A DNA stretch of 64,000 nt from Chrysemys picta bellii (taxonomy: Eukaryota > Chordata > Testudines > Emydidae), in the NCBI RefSeq assembly GCF_011386835.1, contig NC_088791.1, forward strand, positions 27,998,998 through 28,062,997. The letters run 5' to 3'. The translations under genes and the position numbers were made by a program. The first letter of the stretch is position 1, and every line of letters begins with the position of its first letter. The notes below the pieces were generated by a model, which worked only from the letters and a program-made list of their open reading frames with translations, did not search any database and was not told the origin of the DNA. Shown one piece after another: positions 10,961-22,240 of this stretch.

Positions 10961-11831
10961 GGGAGAGACAGGAGGTGACTGTGTTATGTCTGTGACCAGC
11001 AGCAGCCTGGAGGTGTTAACTGACTTTCAACAATGTGTGGCCAGGAAGGGACAAGCTGCTTCCAGCTACTGGGGGAGGGGCCACGCAGGGAGAAGAAGAG
11101 ATGCCAAAGGACTGCTGGACATTTACTTATTACATCTTACATATGTTCATAACACATAATTATCTATAATTCTTACTCTGAAGATATTCCTCACAAAAAA
11201 TATGCACCTTTGGATTTGTGCTTCAAGTGTGTTCCCAGGTAGGAAAAACTAGAGCTCAAAGTTCAGAACCACAGTTCCTTAAGAGAGGTTTCATAAGCCA
11301 GTCCTGAAGAAAAAACATAGTGACCCTGTAGTGCCTCCAATAATCAGTTATCTTTTAAGAAAAGGCAAATGATAGAATATAAAAGCTACTGAAAGTATGT
11401 AATTTAAGATGTTACAGGGTCTTCTACTCTGTGGGGAGACTGGTAAGCAAGTGGTGACCTGTTATGATGTAAAGTACTATCTTCAGAGAAAAACAATTAC
11501 AGACCAATTTTCTCTTGTCTGTAAGATATTAATCACATCAGATTTCTCCTATTAGAAAAAGCACCAGAGCAGTATCTCTGAAAAAGGGGGGGGAAAACAA
11601 CAGTAAAAGAGATATTATCCTAGACACTAGGGAAGAAATAATATCTGGAAAACAAAGCTAATTCTTTTTGCTTAAAATACCTAACAGGTTACATGTTTAT
11701 TTGTTGGATGTTACAAGAACACACTGACCCCCTCTTAGAGATAAGGTTGGGATGACAGTGTGATGGCTAGAGATGTTTTGATCAAACCAACATGTACAAG
11801 GTAATGGGTGGTAACAAATCACGTCGGGGGG
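10961..11831. other. Non-coding stretch, no recognised gene
   Basis: Unremarkable AT-rich sequence with a G run near 11587. Nothing gene-like was seen. Confidence 0.4.
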
Positions 11832-12868
11832 GCTGGATAACCGTACTCAGAGAGTTGTTATTAATGGTTCCCAATCCTGCTGGAAAGGCATAACGAGTGG
11901 GGTTCCGCGGGGGTCTGTTTTGGGACCAGCTCTGTTCAATATCTTCATTAACGACTTAGATATTGGCATAGAAAGTACGCTTATTAAGTTTGCGGATGAT
12001 ACCAAACTGGGAGGGATTGCAACTGCTTTGGACAGGGTCATAATTCAAAATGATTTGGACAAATTGGAGAAATGGTCTGAGTTAAACAGGATGACATTTA
12101 ACAAAGACAAATGCAAAGTGCTGCACTTAGGAAGAAAAAATCAGTTTCACACATACAGAATGGGAAGAGACTGTCTAGGAAGGAGTACGGCAGAAAGGGA
12201 TCTTGGGGGTTATAGTGGACCACAAGCTAAATATGAGTCAACAGTGTGATGCTGTTGCAAAAAAAGCAAACATGATTCTGGGATGTATTAACAGGTGTGT
12301 TGTGAGCAAGACACGAGAAGTCATTCTTCCGCTCTACTCTGCTCTGGTTAGGCCTCAGCTGGAGTATTGTGTCCAGTTCTGGGCACCGCATTTCAAGAAA
12401 GATGTGGAGAAATTGGAAAGGGTCCAGAGAAGAGCAACAAGAATGATTAAAGGTCTTGAGAACATGACCTATGAAGGAAGGCTGAAGGAATTGGGTTTGT
12501 TTAGTTTGGAAAAGAGAAGACTGAGAGGGGACATGATAGCAGTTTTCAGGTATCTAAAAGGGTGTCATAAGGAGGAGAGAGAAAACTTGTTCACCTTAGC
12601 CTCTAAGGATAGAACAAGAAGCAATGGGCTTAAACTGCAGCAAATGTCTAGGTTGGACATTAGGAAAAAGTTCCTAACTGTCAGGGTGGTTAAACACTGG
12701 AATAAATTGCCTAGGGAGGTTGTGGAATCTCCATCTCTGGAGATATTTAAGAATAGGTTAGATAAATGTCTATCAGGGATGGTCTAGACAGTATTTGGTC
12801 CTGCCATGCGGGCAGGGGACTGGACTCTATGATCTCTCGAAGTCCCTTCCAGTCCTAGAATCTATGAA
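11832..12868 (+). mobile_element. CR1 LINE fragment, third subfamily
   Basis: Starts inside reverse-transcriptase motif B ([21 protein letters not shown]), continues through [10 protein letters not shown], and runs to the C-terminus and a short 3' UTR ending CCTAGAATCTATGAAA. A frameshift near 12200-12240 splits the frame; the part from 12203 is open to 12787. Sequence differs from the copies at 8503 and 53384. Confidence 0.9.
11872..12787 (+). pseudogene. CR1 reverse transcriptase C-terminal half, frameshifted
   Basis: The first frame (open to 12249) contains motif C FADDT. The second (12203-12787) carries [54 protein letters not shown] and [19 protein letters not shown], ending [19 protein letters not shown]. 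This is the thumb and C-terminal region of the CR1 enzyme. The two frames overlap, so a single small indel separates them. Motif A and the endonuclease are missing, hence non-functional. Confidence 0.88.
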
Positions 12869-12879
12869 ACTAACTATGT

Positions 12880-13213
12880 CAAAGGGGAAATATGTAACTT
12901 GTTTATATCAGGGTATAAGAAAGAGCCTCAGAGGGAGTCTCTCTGGCCAGCCTAGCAGAGAATGGAAAGTCCCACCATTCACTGAGCTGAGTCCACTATC
13001 ACAGGTATATATGTATTAGTGTACCTGTAACCGCTAAGCCAGGGCATTTGGACCGTGCTTCGTTGACAATAAACCTAGCTGGGTGCCTTCACTACTGAAC
13101 TAAGTCTTGTGGTCTTATTGAGCAGCTCGATTGGAGCCTGCTGTATGGGCTAACTGCCCAGAGCCAGTGCAGCACGCGGAGAGAACACATATGCAGCCAA
13201 CATCTGACAACAA
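12880..13213 (+). mobile_element. LTR-like segment with AATAAA
   Basis: AATAAA at 13068-13073 is followed by a GT-rich R/U5-like stretch (GTCTTGTGGTCTTATTGAGC) and a CATCTGACAACA end, the pattern of an LTR 3' half. The CR1 at 11832-12868 may have inserted into it, which would put its 5' half before 11832. No termini are proven. Confidence 0.35.
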
Positions 13214-13369
13214 CGGCTATCCTACCTGATTCTTTATCGGATATAATGGTGATTAGAAAAGGAGCCTTGGAAAGCAGCAATAACTTAATCAATTAAATAT
13301 TGTTCTTAACTACAGAGATAATACAATTAGTATACATATAGTTATAAGTGTGGATTCCAGCACAGGTTG

Positions 13370-13633
13370 AGATACTGGGCAATGAAAGGGCAGAGAAAGC
13401 AGCAAAAAATACCTTAAAAATTTGAGATTAACATAAAGGTCCCTCTTAAGAAACAGGACTTCACACATTTAGTTAAGAGGACTTAAGAAGGAATGGCAAG
13501 AACTATGGACATAAGAGAAAAAAGGACGAAGATTCTATTAAACATGTCCTAAACTTGAGGATAATGGTATACTTAATAGCTATGACAAAAGAAGTGAAGC
13601 CACTATATTTAGAGTGCTAAAAGGTCACTGTGA
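13370..13633 (+). pseudogene. LINE RNase H-region remnant, left part
   Basis: Frames here read NERAEKAAKNTLKN, then KKEWQELW, then IFRVLKGHCDL. This order is typical of the C-terminal RNase H and following segment of I/Jockey-type LINE polyproteins, where RNase H removes template RNA. Frameshifts and stops are present. The right part resumes after the LTR, at 14605. The family is not pinned down, and the element differs from the CR1 copies, which lack RNase H. Confidence 0.5.
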
Positions 13634-13638
13634 CCTGA

Positions 13639-14599
13639 TGTGAGGCAAACCCGCAGACAAACCAGGGCTGCTCGCTTAGCTGACCTTCCAACAGTGACTC
13701 AGCCTTCAGGCACAGGGCAGCAGCTTTTCCCTAAGCAGAGCCTGGGTCAGGTGACCATCAGGCTGAGGTATTTCCCCAACTCTCCCTCCCCTCTCCTCCC
13801 CGCCCCCAAACTGCATAACTGCAGTACCTGGCCACGACTGGGGGGGCACAATCTAAAGGAGAGGACATGTGACCACCCCACGCCTCCCCTGCCCAGTGAA
13901 CCTCCTGCCCTCCACCCAGCCCTGGGCCACCACACTTTCCCCATCCCACAGCCCGCTCCGTGCCTGGACTCCGGCTCACTCAGCCCTTGTCCCCAGCAGC
14001 AGGGCCCGAGTGGGGCCCCATCCCCTGCAGGCCAATCTGGAGGGGGGTGTCACTTGACCCTCCATGCCCCTCCCCCCACCCATGAAGCACCTTACGGTTT
14101 ACCAAACTCTCCGGACTATCAGCCTGCTCTTGATCCTGTTTCTGCCTCAACCTTACCCGAGCCCTATTCCAGTCTTGTCTTTGCCCTAACCTGATCTTGC
14201 TCCAGCCCTGTTACTGACCCATTTCAGCCTTGCCCCTGCTTCCTGACTTTTCTTGGATCCTCAGACTCTGACTACCCAGCTTCAACCTTTGGCCTGTATC
14301 TGGACCCTGGATACAATACTGACTTGGCTTGTTGCCAGACTCCTGACCACCTGGCTTTGACCCCTGGCTTTCACCTGGACTGCAACTAAGGTATGGATTT
14401 GGCTTGTCCCTGGACTGACCACTTGGACTTTGGCTACAGCACTTATTCTGACTTGACTAAGGACTCTGATCTCAGTTCTGACCCAAGCCTGTCCACAGAT
14501 CTCAATTCCAGTGCCATCCTTGTCCTAGTCCTGACCCGACAACTGGCTTCAACTTCCATTCCAATCAGTATGCCTGAATACCAGGAAGCAGCCCTAACA
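13639..14599. mobile_element. Solo LTR with 5-bp TSD, inside LINE remnant
   Basis: The unit starts TGTGAGGC and ends CCCTAACA, so it has TG...CA ends with a short inverted repeat. It is flanked by CCTGA at 13634-13638 and again at 14600-14604. Removing it and one CCTGA rejoins the LINE reading frame, an independent proof of the boundaries. The interior has CTGAC-rich degenerate repeats (14100-14590) and a C-rich 5' half. No internal viral genes are present. Confidence 0.8.
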
Positions 14600-14604
14600 C
14601 CTGA

Positions 14605-14840
14605 ATAGTAATTTATATTTACTAAACAAAAATGCAAAGTCCAAAAAATAGTTGAGCATCTTCTGTGGCAATGCCGGGAGAATTACACAGAAAGAAAGAT
14701 TATTTATGAAGAATTGAAAGACTACAGTCTGAAAGGATTGGTGAGAGTACCAGGAAAGAGGGTAGCAGAGTACTTTGCTTTTTTAAGGATACAAGACTGG
14801 ATGAAAGAATATAGATTTTTGCTTACAAGAAAACTGCTGT
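14605..14840 (+). pseudogene. LINE RNase H-region remnant, right part
   Basis: Continues the LINE interrupted at 13638. After a short stretch in the original frame, a shifted frame reads VEHLLWQCRENYTERKIIYE and GKRVAEYFAFLRIQDWMKEY. The VEH-LL-C pattern is the zinc-ribbon-like end that follows RNase H in many LINE proteins. The copy is old and inactivated by frameshifts. Confidence 0.5.
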
Positions 14841-14889
14841 AGGTGGTGGTCATAGCCTCATGCTTAGACTGCTGTGCCATAGAACAACA

Positions 14890-14957
14890 AGAAAAGAAAA
14901 GAAAAGAAAAGAAAAGAAAAGAAAAGAAAAGAAAAGAAAAGAAAAGAAAAGAAAAGG
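14890..14957. repeat. (GAAAA)n microsatellite
   Basis: About thirteen tandem GAAAA units with almost no interruption, directly after the LINE remnant. Such A-rich arrays often grow from retroelement tails. Confidence 0.95.
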
Positions 14958-14959
14958 CT

Positions 14960-15560
14960 ACAGGGAGGAACTCTGCAATCATTCCCTAGAGAGGAGGGGA
15001 AGTGGCAACAGACCAGGAGGAGTTTTGGGGGGATTAAGCTCTGAGATCCTGCCTTGGAATACAGACTCTGGCAAAAACCCGAGGGGGTGAAATAGCCCCA
15101 GGGAGTAGAGGATGCTCCAAGAATAACCCAGAGTAGGGCCAGAAGATAGGAAGGAAAGGTAGGAAGGAGCCCAGGGAAACAGCAACCAGGTCAGAGCTTG
15201 AGCAGACCATGGTTACTGGGCATAGGGTCCCTGGACTGGAACCTGGAGTAGTAGGCATGCCCGTGTTCTCCTACCACTGTGGGGAAGTGCCACAGACTGG
15301 GCAGAAGACTGCCTGCGACAGTTTGTCCAGCAGGATTTTGATACCCCAGAAGGGGAGGACTACAGTGACCCGGCCGGAGGGCCAAGCCATGAAGACAGAA
15401 CACCATGAATGATGAAGAGGGAATAACCTGACTCCAGAGAGAGAGCATGAGACCAGGGAGTGAGAAACCAAGGGAGGGGGGTGTCAAACTGGTCATGAGC
15501 TAATTCCCCAGATGGGCCACAAACAGGCACCACAGCAGTGAGTAGTGAATCCTGTGACAG
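14960..15560. repeat. Moderately GC-rich repeat-like block
   Basis: G-rich wording such as GCCCCAGGGAGTAGAGGATG and CTACCACTGTGGGGAAGTGC resembles turtle LTR or leader repeats, but no termini or duplication were found. The overlapping open frames on both strands reflect base composition and not genes. Confidence 0.3.
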
Positions 15561-16119
15561 TGCCTCACACAGAAAATTAATCCTGACTACAGAGCAACAG
15601 AACACAGATCTGTCTCATGTCTGAGAAAGATCTGACCCACCATTTTCCAATCTAAGGCATCCTCACAAGAATCTTTTGTATATCAGCTTGGCTTGTCCAG
15701 TCATGTGTTCCTTTCCTGACGAGTAATAACTAGAAACGTCTGCTGGACACTGATCACTGCCACTTATGCAGGGTTTCATGACTCAAGAACTGAGAGACTT
15801 TTTCACTTCTTTATGAAGGTTGTTTTGCTTTTATCTCCAAAAAGTTATTTGCAATAGGGTTTTAAAAAGATTTTTAAAAAATCAGGATCATCAAGCCTTT
15901 TGTCTTCCCCGACAAATGAGATTCTGCTAGGGATCATACTGTATAGCAACTTCAACTGTACAAGAGGGCATCCTAGGATACATTTTACACCTTTGCCAAA
16001 TTTCACAAATGGGACGTGTAAATGTAAGAAAAAATACTTTATTTTTCTATGAGAGCCCTACTAGCTTATGTTTGTGTTAGACTGATACAGAAATGTATAT
16101 TTTGTTCCTGAGAGTTGGT

Positions 16120-16265
16120 TTTCTGCTGGTGACCTTTGGCATGTCACTTAACCACTCTGCACATTAGTTTCCTACCTGCTAAATGGAAATTATGACACTT
16201 ACTGACCTTTCTAAAGGATTTTGAGATCTACAGATGAACACGTGCTATATAAAATGCAAACGGTA
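16120..16265 (+). repeat. MIR-type (CORE) SINE fragment
   Basis: GACCTTTGGCATGTCACTTAA, then TTAGTTTCCTACCTGCTAAA, then the GGATTTTGAGATCTACAGAT and GTGCTATATAAA ending follow the MIR/CORE-SINE consensus in order. Old and diverged. Confidence 0.7.
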
Positions 16266-18341
16266 CTATATAAATTCTAGATATTAATATAGATTACTTA
16301 TTACAGGCAACAAAAAATAAACAATTTAAAGTGTCTGAATTAAAATTAAATGTAGATGTCACACAATTAAACACTGTCTCGATTGAAACGTTAAGGAGAA
16401 AAAGTATAACCATTCAAACCCAAAGTCAAATAAATTTGCTAGCTATAGTACCTCAAAATTAGTACAATAACATCCAGATTATAAAACACAATCTAATCAT
16501 ATCGGTTATCATGAACTGAATCTGCTAGGTTATTAGAACCAAAATCAAGGCTTCTATCTTAGCAATACCTCAAGCAAATAATGAAATAGCTAAACCAGAA
16601 CTAGGCTTGTGCTGGAATAATCCATTGTGATTTCACATTTTAGACATACATGCAATGTTTTAGCTGCTTGTAAACTGCCGATAAGAGTTTTTCTTTATAA
16701 ATATAGACAACCCAGGACTTGGTTTTTCTGATCACTGCCACAATGGTGAAAAATTAGGAGTTCTTAGTCCCTTCATTTTATGTCCCCATTTCCAAAAGTG
16801 ACAAGTGTTAGAAATCAGAGCTCACATTCAAATTATGTACTGTTTTAAAACTTCCTTTCCTAATCTGACCAAGAAAAATTTAATATGCCATTTTCTATCA
16901 TTAACTTGATGGACAATATTTTAAATAATCCCCAAGTAAGCCCTTCAGTAATCTAATTTATTGCAATTAAAATTAGTTTCCTCTCATTGTTCTTCTGTTA
17001 TTAAAATTAAACCGTGTCCTATTGTACCATTTGGAGCTGTCATACTATATTGTAAACCTGTCACTTTGAATGCTCTAAGAGAGACTCTATGTTGAATGGA
17101 GTCCACTTTCAGACGATGGCTTTTTCAAAATTACATTAAAAAATGTGAAAGTTTGAATAATGAACTGACAAATTTCTATGTCCAACCCTATAGTAATACC
17201 ATTTCATAACATTCATTTCTATAAACCCTATCACATAGTTATACCACCCAAAATAAAGAACTATGGAAAATTAGTAATTACTGCAATCCCTGACTGAAGA
17301 GTAAAATTAACCCAGTAAAACAAAAATAGCAAAATCAGCCCTGGGATACCAATCCAACAAAGCCAGAGCCAGCCATGCTGGCTAGCCAGCACAACTGAGA
17401 TACCCAACACAGAAAACTCAAATCTCTAAAACTCAAGAACCAAAATTATTCAATATTAAATTAGTAGTCAAATAACAGTTTATATGATCAGATCCAATGC
17501 TTGCTTTAAGTTCTAGATATAAAAATAGAGCAATGACAGTTTCTATAGATTTTTTGTTTTCCTAGCCACAGCCCTGGAATGATCTCCACAGCAACGCCAT
17601 TCCCTCTCATACACAAGTTCTAGATACAAAGATAGTGTAATGAAAGTTCTATAGATTTTTTTATTTTCCCAGGCAGCACATCTCAACTATAGCCCTAGGG
17701 TAATCTCCACAACAATCAAATGTAAGGCAAGGGTTGGCTCAAAGCCCTGATGCAGCCAGACAGCAAACTCCAGGTCATAAATTGCTGAACACGTGCTCTT
17801 ACAAAAGCTTCACCTTTACTCATCAAAGGCAACTAATTTTCCAGTTACTGTATTAAAAGCCAAAATCAAATTCCATTTAACAAAACTACAAACTAAGATA
17901 ACCGTGCTACTAAGATTTTTTCAACAATACAGTAAAATAATAAAGGTGAAACCAGTACGTTCCTGCTATCCCGCATATCTGCAGGTGACATCTGATAAAT
18001 CTGCACTTGAATCTCAGCAAAAGTCAAACAGCCAAATATAGTCCTCAATTCTCTTCATACTGAGGGCTCAAAAATAAAGTCTGAGATTTTTTCCAACTGA
18101 TATCCCCTATTATTCAAATAATATTTAAGCAAAAACAATCTTTACAAACAAAATCCCAATGCAATCCTGTCCCCTGCTTTCCATAGAAAATGAAACCAAT
18201 TAGAATATATAGCAATTTCAGGCAAACATACATAGTACTGAAGCTACTGCAGCATTTCATAATTTACTAGATTCCCAATTTTATCAATAAAATGTGAAAA
18301 CTTAAGAATAAAAAGAAAACACAGTAAAAGGAAGCACTTAC
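16266..18341. other. Non-coding stretch, no recognised gene
   Basis: AT-rich sequence. A local duplication is visible: AAGTTCTAGATATAAAAATAG near 17509 and AAGTTCTAGATACAAAGATAG near 17616, each followed by similar sequence about 107 bases apart. The 82-codon frame at 17793 has no domain. Confidence 0.5.
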
Positions 18342-18399
18342 TCTTGAGATAAAAGGCCATTCCAATATTTTCATCATCTTCTCAGGAGTAAAAGGTAGC
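18342..18399 (-). CDS. Candidate 58-nt internal exon, unidentified
   Basis: On the minus strand, CATTGTGCAG precedes and GTAAGT follows a 58-base segment. Only one of three frames is open, reading LPFTPEKMMKILEWPFISR. Both splice sites fit consensus, but the pyrimidine tract is weak. I do not recognise the peptide, and it is not part of the SRPK kinase domain that I know. A chance match is quite possible for a segment this short. Confidence 0.18.
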
Positions 18400-19181
18400 C
18401 TGCACAATGCACACTTTCAGTATGAAATGTGATGACAACTTCAGCCATGGTTTTTTTTAGTCTGTTTCTATACAGTATAGGGGGTTAAAACGTGTTTTTT
18501 GCTCAACTGTGAAAGTGCTTTTTAATCACTTGTACTTTTTGTCCAGCTTTCACCTTATTTGGCAGTGAATTTATTCATACAAATAGTGAACAAGGAACAA
18601 TATCTCTGCATGTCTTTCCTTCATGAAAGTCAGACAAAATATTACATGGGAAGATTTCCCTTGAAGACAATTCTATTTGCCTACTACCAGTCCTGGGGTT
18701 AGGTCCCCCATCTACTTCGGATTTCATCATGCCCACCAGGGCTGAAGTGCTCATCTTCTTTCACCTTACCAGATCATTTCTCATAATTAAGTTTTAATTT
18801 AGTATTTTTAATTTAGTTTTTAAAATATTAGCATAACATAATATTAGCCTTTCAAAAATGTGACCAAAACATATACTTACATGAAGATTAGGACAAAGGA
18901 AAAAAACAATTTAAATTAGAATTATCATAGTTATTTGGTTCACCAAAAACAGAGGGGAAAAAATACTGGCAACAGAATTCCAATTGCAAAATATAAACTT
19001 GAGCCATGTAATCAATATACACAAATCTTTCTACTGACATATAGGAAGGTAAGAGGTTTTCAGTCTGATCTAAGTAGTCCTGAAACTCTTCTGATGCTGA
19101 AGCATTTGGAATCTTGGATCACAAATAGTTACACACCTCATCAAACTCAGTAACAACCTACTTCCTGTCTACAAGGACTGT
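18400..19181. other. Non-coding stretch, no recognised gene
   Basis: AT-rich sequence with no repeat family that I can name and no convincing exon. Confidence 0.4.
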
Positions 19182-19189
19182 ATGTAATC

Positions 19190-19447
19190 CAGGGATCGGC
19201 AACCTTTGGCCCGCGGCCCGCCAGGATAAACCTCCTGGCGGGCCGAGCCAGTTTGTTTACCTGCCGCATCTGCAGGTTCGGCCGATTGCGGCTCCCACTG
19301 GCTGCGGTTCACCACTCCAGGCCAATGGGGGCTGCGGGTAGCAACGTGGGCCGAGGGATGTGCTGGCCTCCTAAGTTTGGGCCTACTCAATTTTCCTTTA
19401 CAGGTGCTTACCCTGGCGGGCCACGTGCCAATGGTTGCCGATCCCTG
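19190..19447. mobile_element. hAT-type MITE with exact 8-bp TSD
   Basis: CAGGGATCGGCAACCTTTGG begins the element and CCAATGGTTGCCGATCCCTG ends it. The flanks ATGTAATC (19182-19189 and 19448-19455) are an exact 8-bp duplication. The 258-bp interior is GC-rich with a strong hairpin near the left end (GGCCCGCCAGG... CCTGGCGGGCC). No transposase. Confidence 0.93.
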
Positions 19448-19455
19448 ATGTAATC

Positions 19456-20144
19456 TAACAAGAAAAATTAAAGCAAAAGTAGCTCCAAACTGAATGAATT
19501 CTCCTCTCTGAGAAATCCAGAAAGTGTTCGAGATACCATAGTGCTGAGTGTTGTGTAAGAACCTAAATAGAGTGGAACATCTTAGTCCCTGACCTTGCAA
19601 AAAATTATGCACATGAAAGCCAATGTGATTACTCTCATGCTTCAAATTAAGCACATACACAAATCTTTGTAGGATCAGGATCTTAGTCTGTAGCTTGTTT
19701 TTAGCAGCGTAAACATGGAAGGCACTGTTTGGGCATGTGGAGTGCCATACAGGGTATATAACCTAAGGGTCTGGCGTATCTGTTCTCTACTCACCTAAGT
19801 AGTACCACACTGTCTCCACTGCTATTTATAACCATGTAATTGGGCGTGCAGTGTCTGTACTCTCCATGTCATCACAAGTGTAGACATACCTTATGATTTT
19901 AATCAGTTTATATAGATTATGAAATTAGACTCCTTCCTCCAAAACATTTGAATTAAATGCAACTGGAAGACTAGATCTTCATGAGGTGCTAAGAATGACA
20001 CAGACTAAACTTGATTCTATAGAAACACCATGTTGCTAGTGGCATGTCTAATAAACTGTTCTATTTACCCCCCTCACATCGACTTCTCAGATGACCTCTT
20101 CTTCCTAGGTCTGAGTATAAGAAATCAAATGGCAAAAAACTTCA
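19456..20144. other. Non-coding stretch, no recognised gene
   Basis: Mixed composition with no recognised repeat ends or exons. Confidence 0.4.
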
Positions 20145-20148
20145 TTAA

Positions 20149-20916
20149 CACAGAGTTAACGTAGCCTGCTGTGTCCTTCCAGAACGTCAAGTTCAGCAAA
20201 ACTCAAACTTACAAAACCCAGGAAATACAGAGTTATGGTAAAACCTTAACTCTGCCCCTCAGAGCTAGCAATAGCTACTGGGAATTATCTGCATGCACTC
20301 CAGCTGCATTTAATGTTATTTGCAGCTGTACTGATTTGTGGAGAAATAAGTTGGAGCAGCTTGGAAGAGCTGTGATTATGATATGAGGAGACTGGGTCGG
20401 AGTTCCACCTCGTGTATTATCAAAGGAAAGAAGTACATGTGTACTTTGAGGTTCCAGTCTGCATCATTTCAATACAGAATCGTGTAGGTTGTGTCTGTAG
20501 CAGGGCACTGTGGTATTCTTGACATGTGAAGGGTTAGCGGTGACGTGGGATATGAGAGCAGACTGTGGATTTGATTATAAGTAGGGGAAAGTATAGTTTT
20601 AGATGGTATCCTGTGTCCAAGTGTGAAAGGGCTGTAAAAGGATGGGAAGTGGTTGGTAAATTTTCCAAATGTGTTATCCTGTTGGAGGAGCAGGCTCAAA
20701 GTTTGAGCACAGGGCATGTGTTGTCCATTACATTGAAAAGGTAGAGTGGGAACGTGTGTTCTAGATGTATTGGGGTATCACTCAAACAGGGCAGCCGTAA
20801 GGTTGCATGGGCATTTACTTTAACTCTTATATTTCCTGGTTTTCAAAAGTTTGAGTTTTGCTGAACTCGACCTTCTGGAAGGGCACTAGCTATCGCCAGG
20901 CAATGTTAACTCTATG
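20149..20916. mobile_element. TTAA-flanked transposon with long terminal inverted repeats
   Basis: The left end reads CACAGAGTTAACG and the right end complements to CATAGAGTTAACA. The inverted match continues inward for roughly 70-80 bases on each side, including TTCCAGAA, GTTCAGCAAAACTCAAACTT and CAGGAAATA. TTAA flanks both ends (20145-20148, 20917-20920), the target used by piggyBac and Kolobok elements. The 768-bp unit has no open transposase, so it is non-autonomous. Confidence 0.65.
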
Positions 20917-21129
20917 TTAAAGTTTTGTGACATTTAAAGTCCTAGTTTCTTTGAACAGCAATATTTGTTGGTAGGAGGTGGTGGTTATTTAAGCAGTTGT
21001 AATTCTCACCTAGGTTTGCAGTAAATATGCTGCTGTGGCTAGGTAATAAGTAAAAGACCTACTGACCGCTATACGTACCTACGTGCCTCCAGCTTCCATC
21101 CAAGACACATCACAGGATCGATTGTCTAC

Positions 21130-21945
21130 AGCCAAGCCTTAAGATACAACCTAATTTGCTCCAACTCCTCAGACAGAGACAAACACCTACAAGATCTTTA
21201 TCAAGCATTCGTAAAACTACAATACCCACCTGGGGAAGTGAGGAAACAGATTGACAGAGCAAGACGGGTACCCAGAAATCACCTACTACAGGACAGGCCC
21301 AACAAGGACAACAACAGAACACCAGTGGCCATCACATACAGCCCCCAGCTAAGACCTCTCCAGCGCATTATCCACGATCTACAACCTATCCTGGAAAATG
21401 ATCCCTCATTCTCACAGACCTTGGGAGGCAGGCCAGTCCTCGCTTACAGACAACCCCCCAACCTGAAACAAATACTCACCAGCAACTGCACACCACACCA
21501 CAGAAACACCAACCCAGGAACCAATCCCTGTAGCAAACCTCGTTGCCTACTCTGTCCCCATATCTACTCTGGCGACACCATCGGAGGACCCAACCACATC
21601 AGCCACACCATCAAGGGCTCATTCACCTGCACGTCCACTAATGTTATATATGCCACCATGTGCCAGCAATGCCCCTCTGCCATGTACACTGGCCAAACCG
21701 GACAGTCCCTCCGCAAAGGAGTAAATGGACACATCGAACATCAGGAATGGTAACATACATAAGCCAGTAAGTGAACACTTCAATCTCCCTGGTCATTCTA
21801 TTACAGATTTAAAAGTCACTATCTTTGAACAAAAAAACTTCAGAAACAGACTTCAAAGAGAAACAGCAGAACTAAAATTCATTTGAAAATTTAACACCAT
21901 TAATCTGGGCTTGAATAGGGACTGGGAGTGGCTGGCTCATTACAG
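21130..21945 (+). pseudogene. PLE reverse-transcriptase end plus GIY-YIG nuclease, broken
   Basis: The frame open from 21238 to 21753 covers the linker (RRVPRNHLLQDRPNKDNNRT, RPVLAYRQPPNLKQILTS), a cysteine cluster CSKPRCLLC and the nuclease start VIYATMCQQCPSAMYTGQTG. Upstream, broken frames read ALRYNLICSNSSDRDKHLQD, the thumb-side end of a PLE reverse transcriptase. A frameshift after VNGH (near 21735) and stops after it destroy the rest of the nuclease. The nuclease would nick target DNA for primed reverse transcription in an intact PLE. The catalytic palm is missing. Confidence 0.8.
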
Positions 21946-22118
21946 AAGCAGTTTTGCATCTCCTGGAATTGACACCTCCTCATCTATTATTGGGAGTGGA
22001 CTACATCCACCCTGATTGAATTGGCCCTGTCAACACTGGTTCTCCACTTGCGAAGTAACTCCCTGCTCTCCATGTGTCAGTATATAATGCCTGCATCTGT
22101 AACTTTCACTCTATACAT

Positions 22119-22157
22119 CTGAAGAAGTGAGGTTTTTACCCACGAAAGCTTATGCCC
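22119..22157 (+). ncRNA. Hammerhead-like motif in PLE copy 2 tail
   Basis: CTGAAGA, an extra A, a hairpin with GTG-A-GGT and ACCCAC arms, GAAA, GC-TTAT-GC, then CC. The core is intact up to stem III, but U16.1 is C, which breaks the A-U pair before the cut site. Predicted cut after 22157. Confidence 0.5.
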
Positions 22158-22240
22158 AAATAAATCTGTTAGTCTTTAAGGTGACACCAGACTCCTTGTT
22201 ATTTTTGTAGATACAGACTAACACGGCTACCCCCCGATAC

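Larger units (their letters stand above)
21052..22240 (+). mobile_element. Penelope-like element, copy 2 (longer)
   Basis: Carries the end of the reverse-transcriptase region, the linker with a zinc-like cluster, the GIY-YIG nuclease and the 3' tail ending in ACACGGCTACCCCCCGATAC. It is 5'-truncated like copy 1 but reaches further upstream. The tail differs from copy 1 (AGGTTTTTACC hairpin, AAATAAATCTG), so it represents a second subfamily that groups with the palindromic copies at 38724 and 45270. Confidence 0.82.

Noticed and set aside
19169..19660. 163-codon minus frame
   Set aside because: Spans a hAT MITE and its flanks; the frame changes nature at the element edges.
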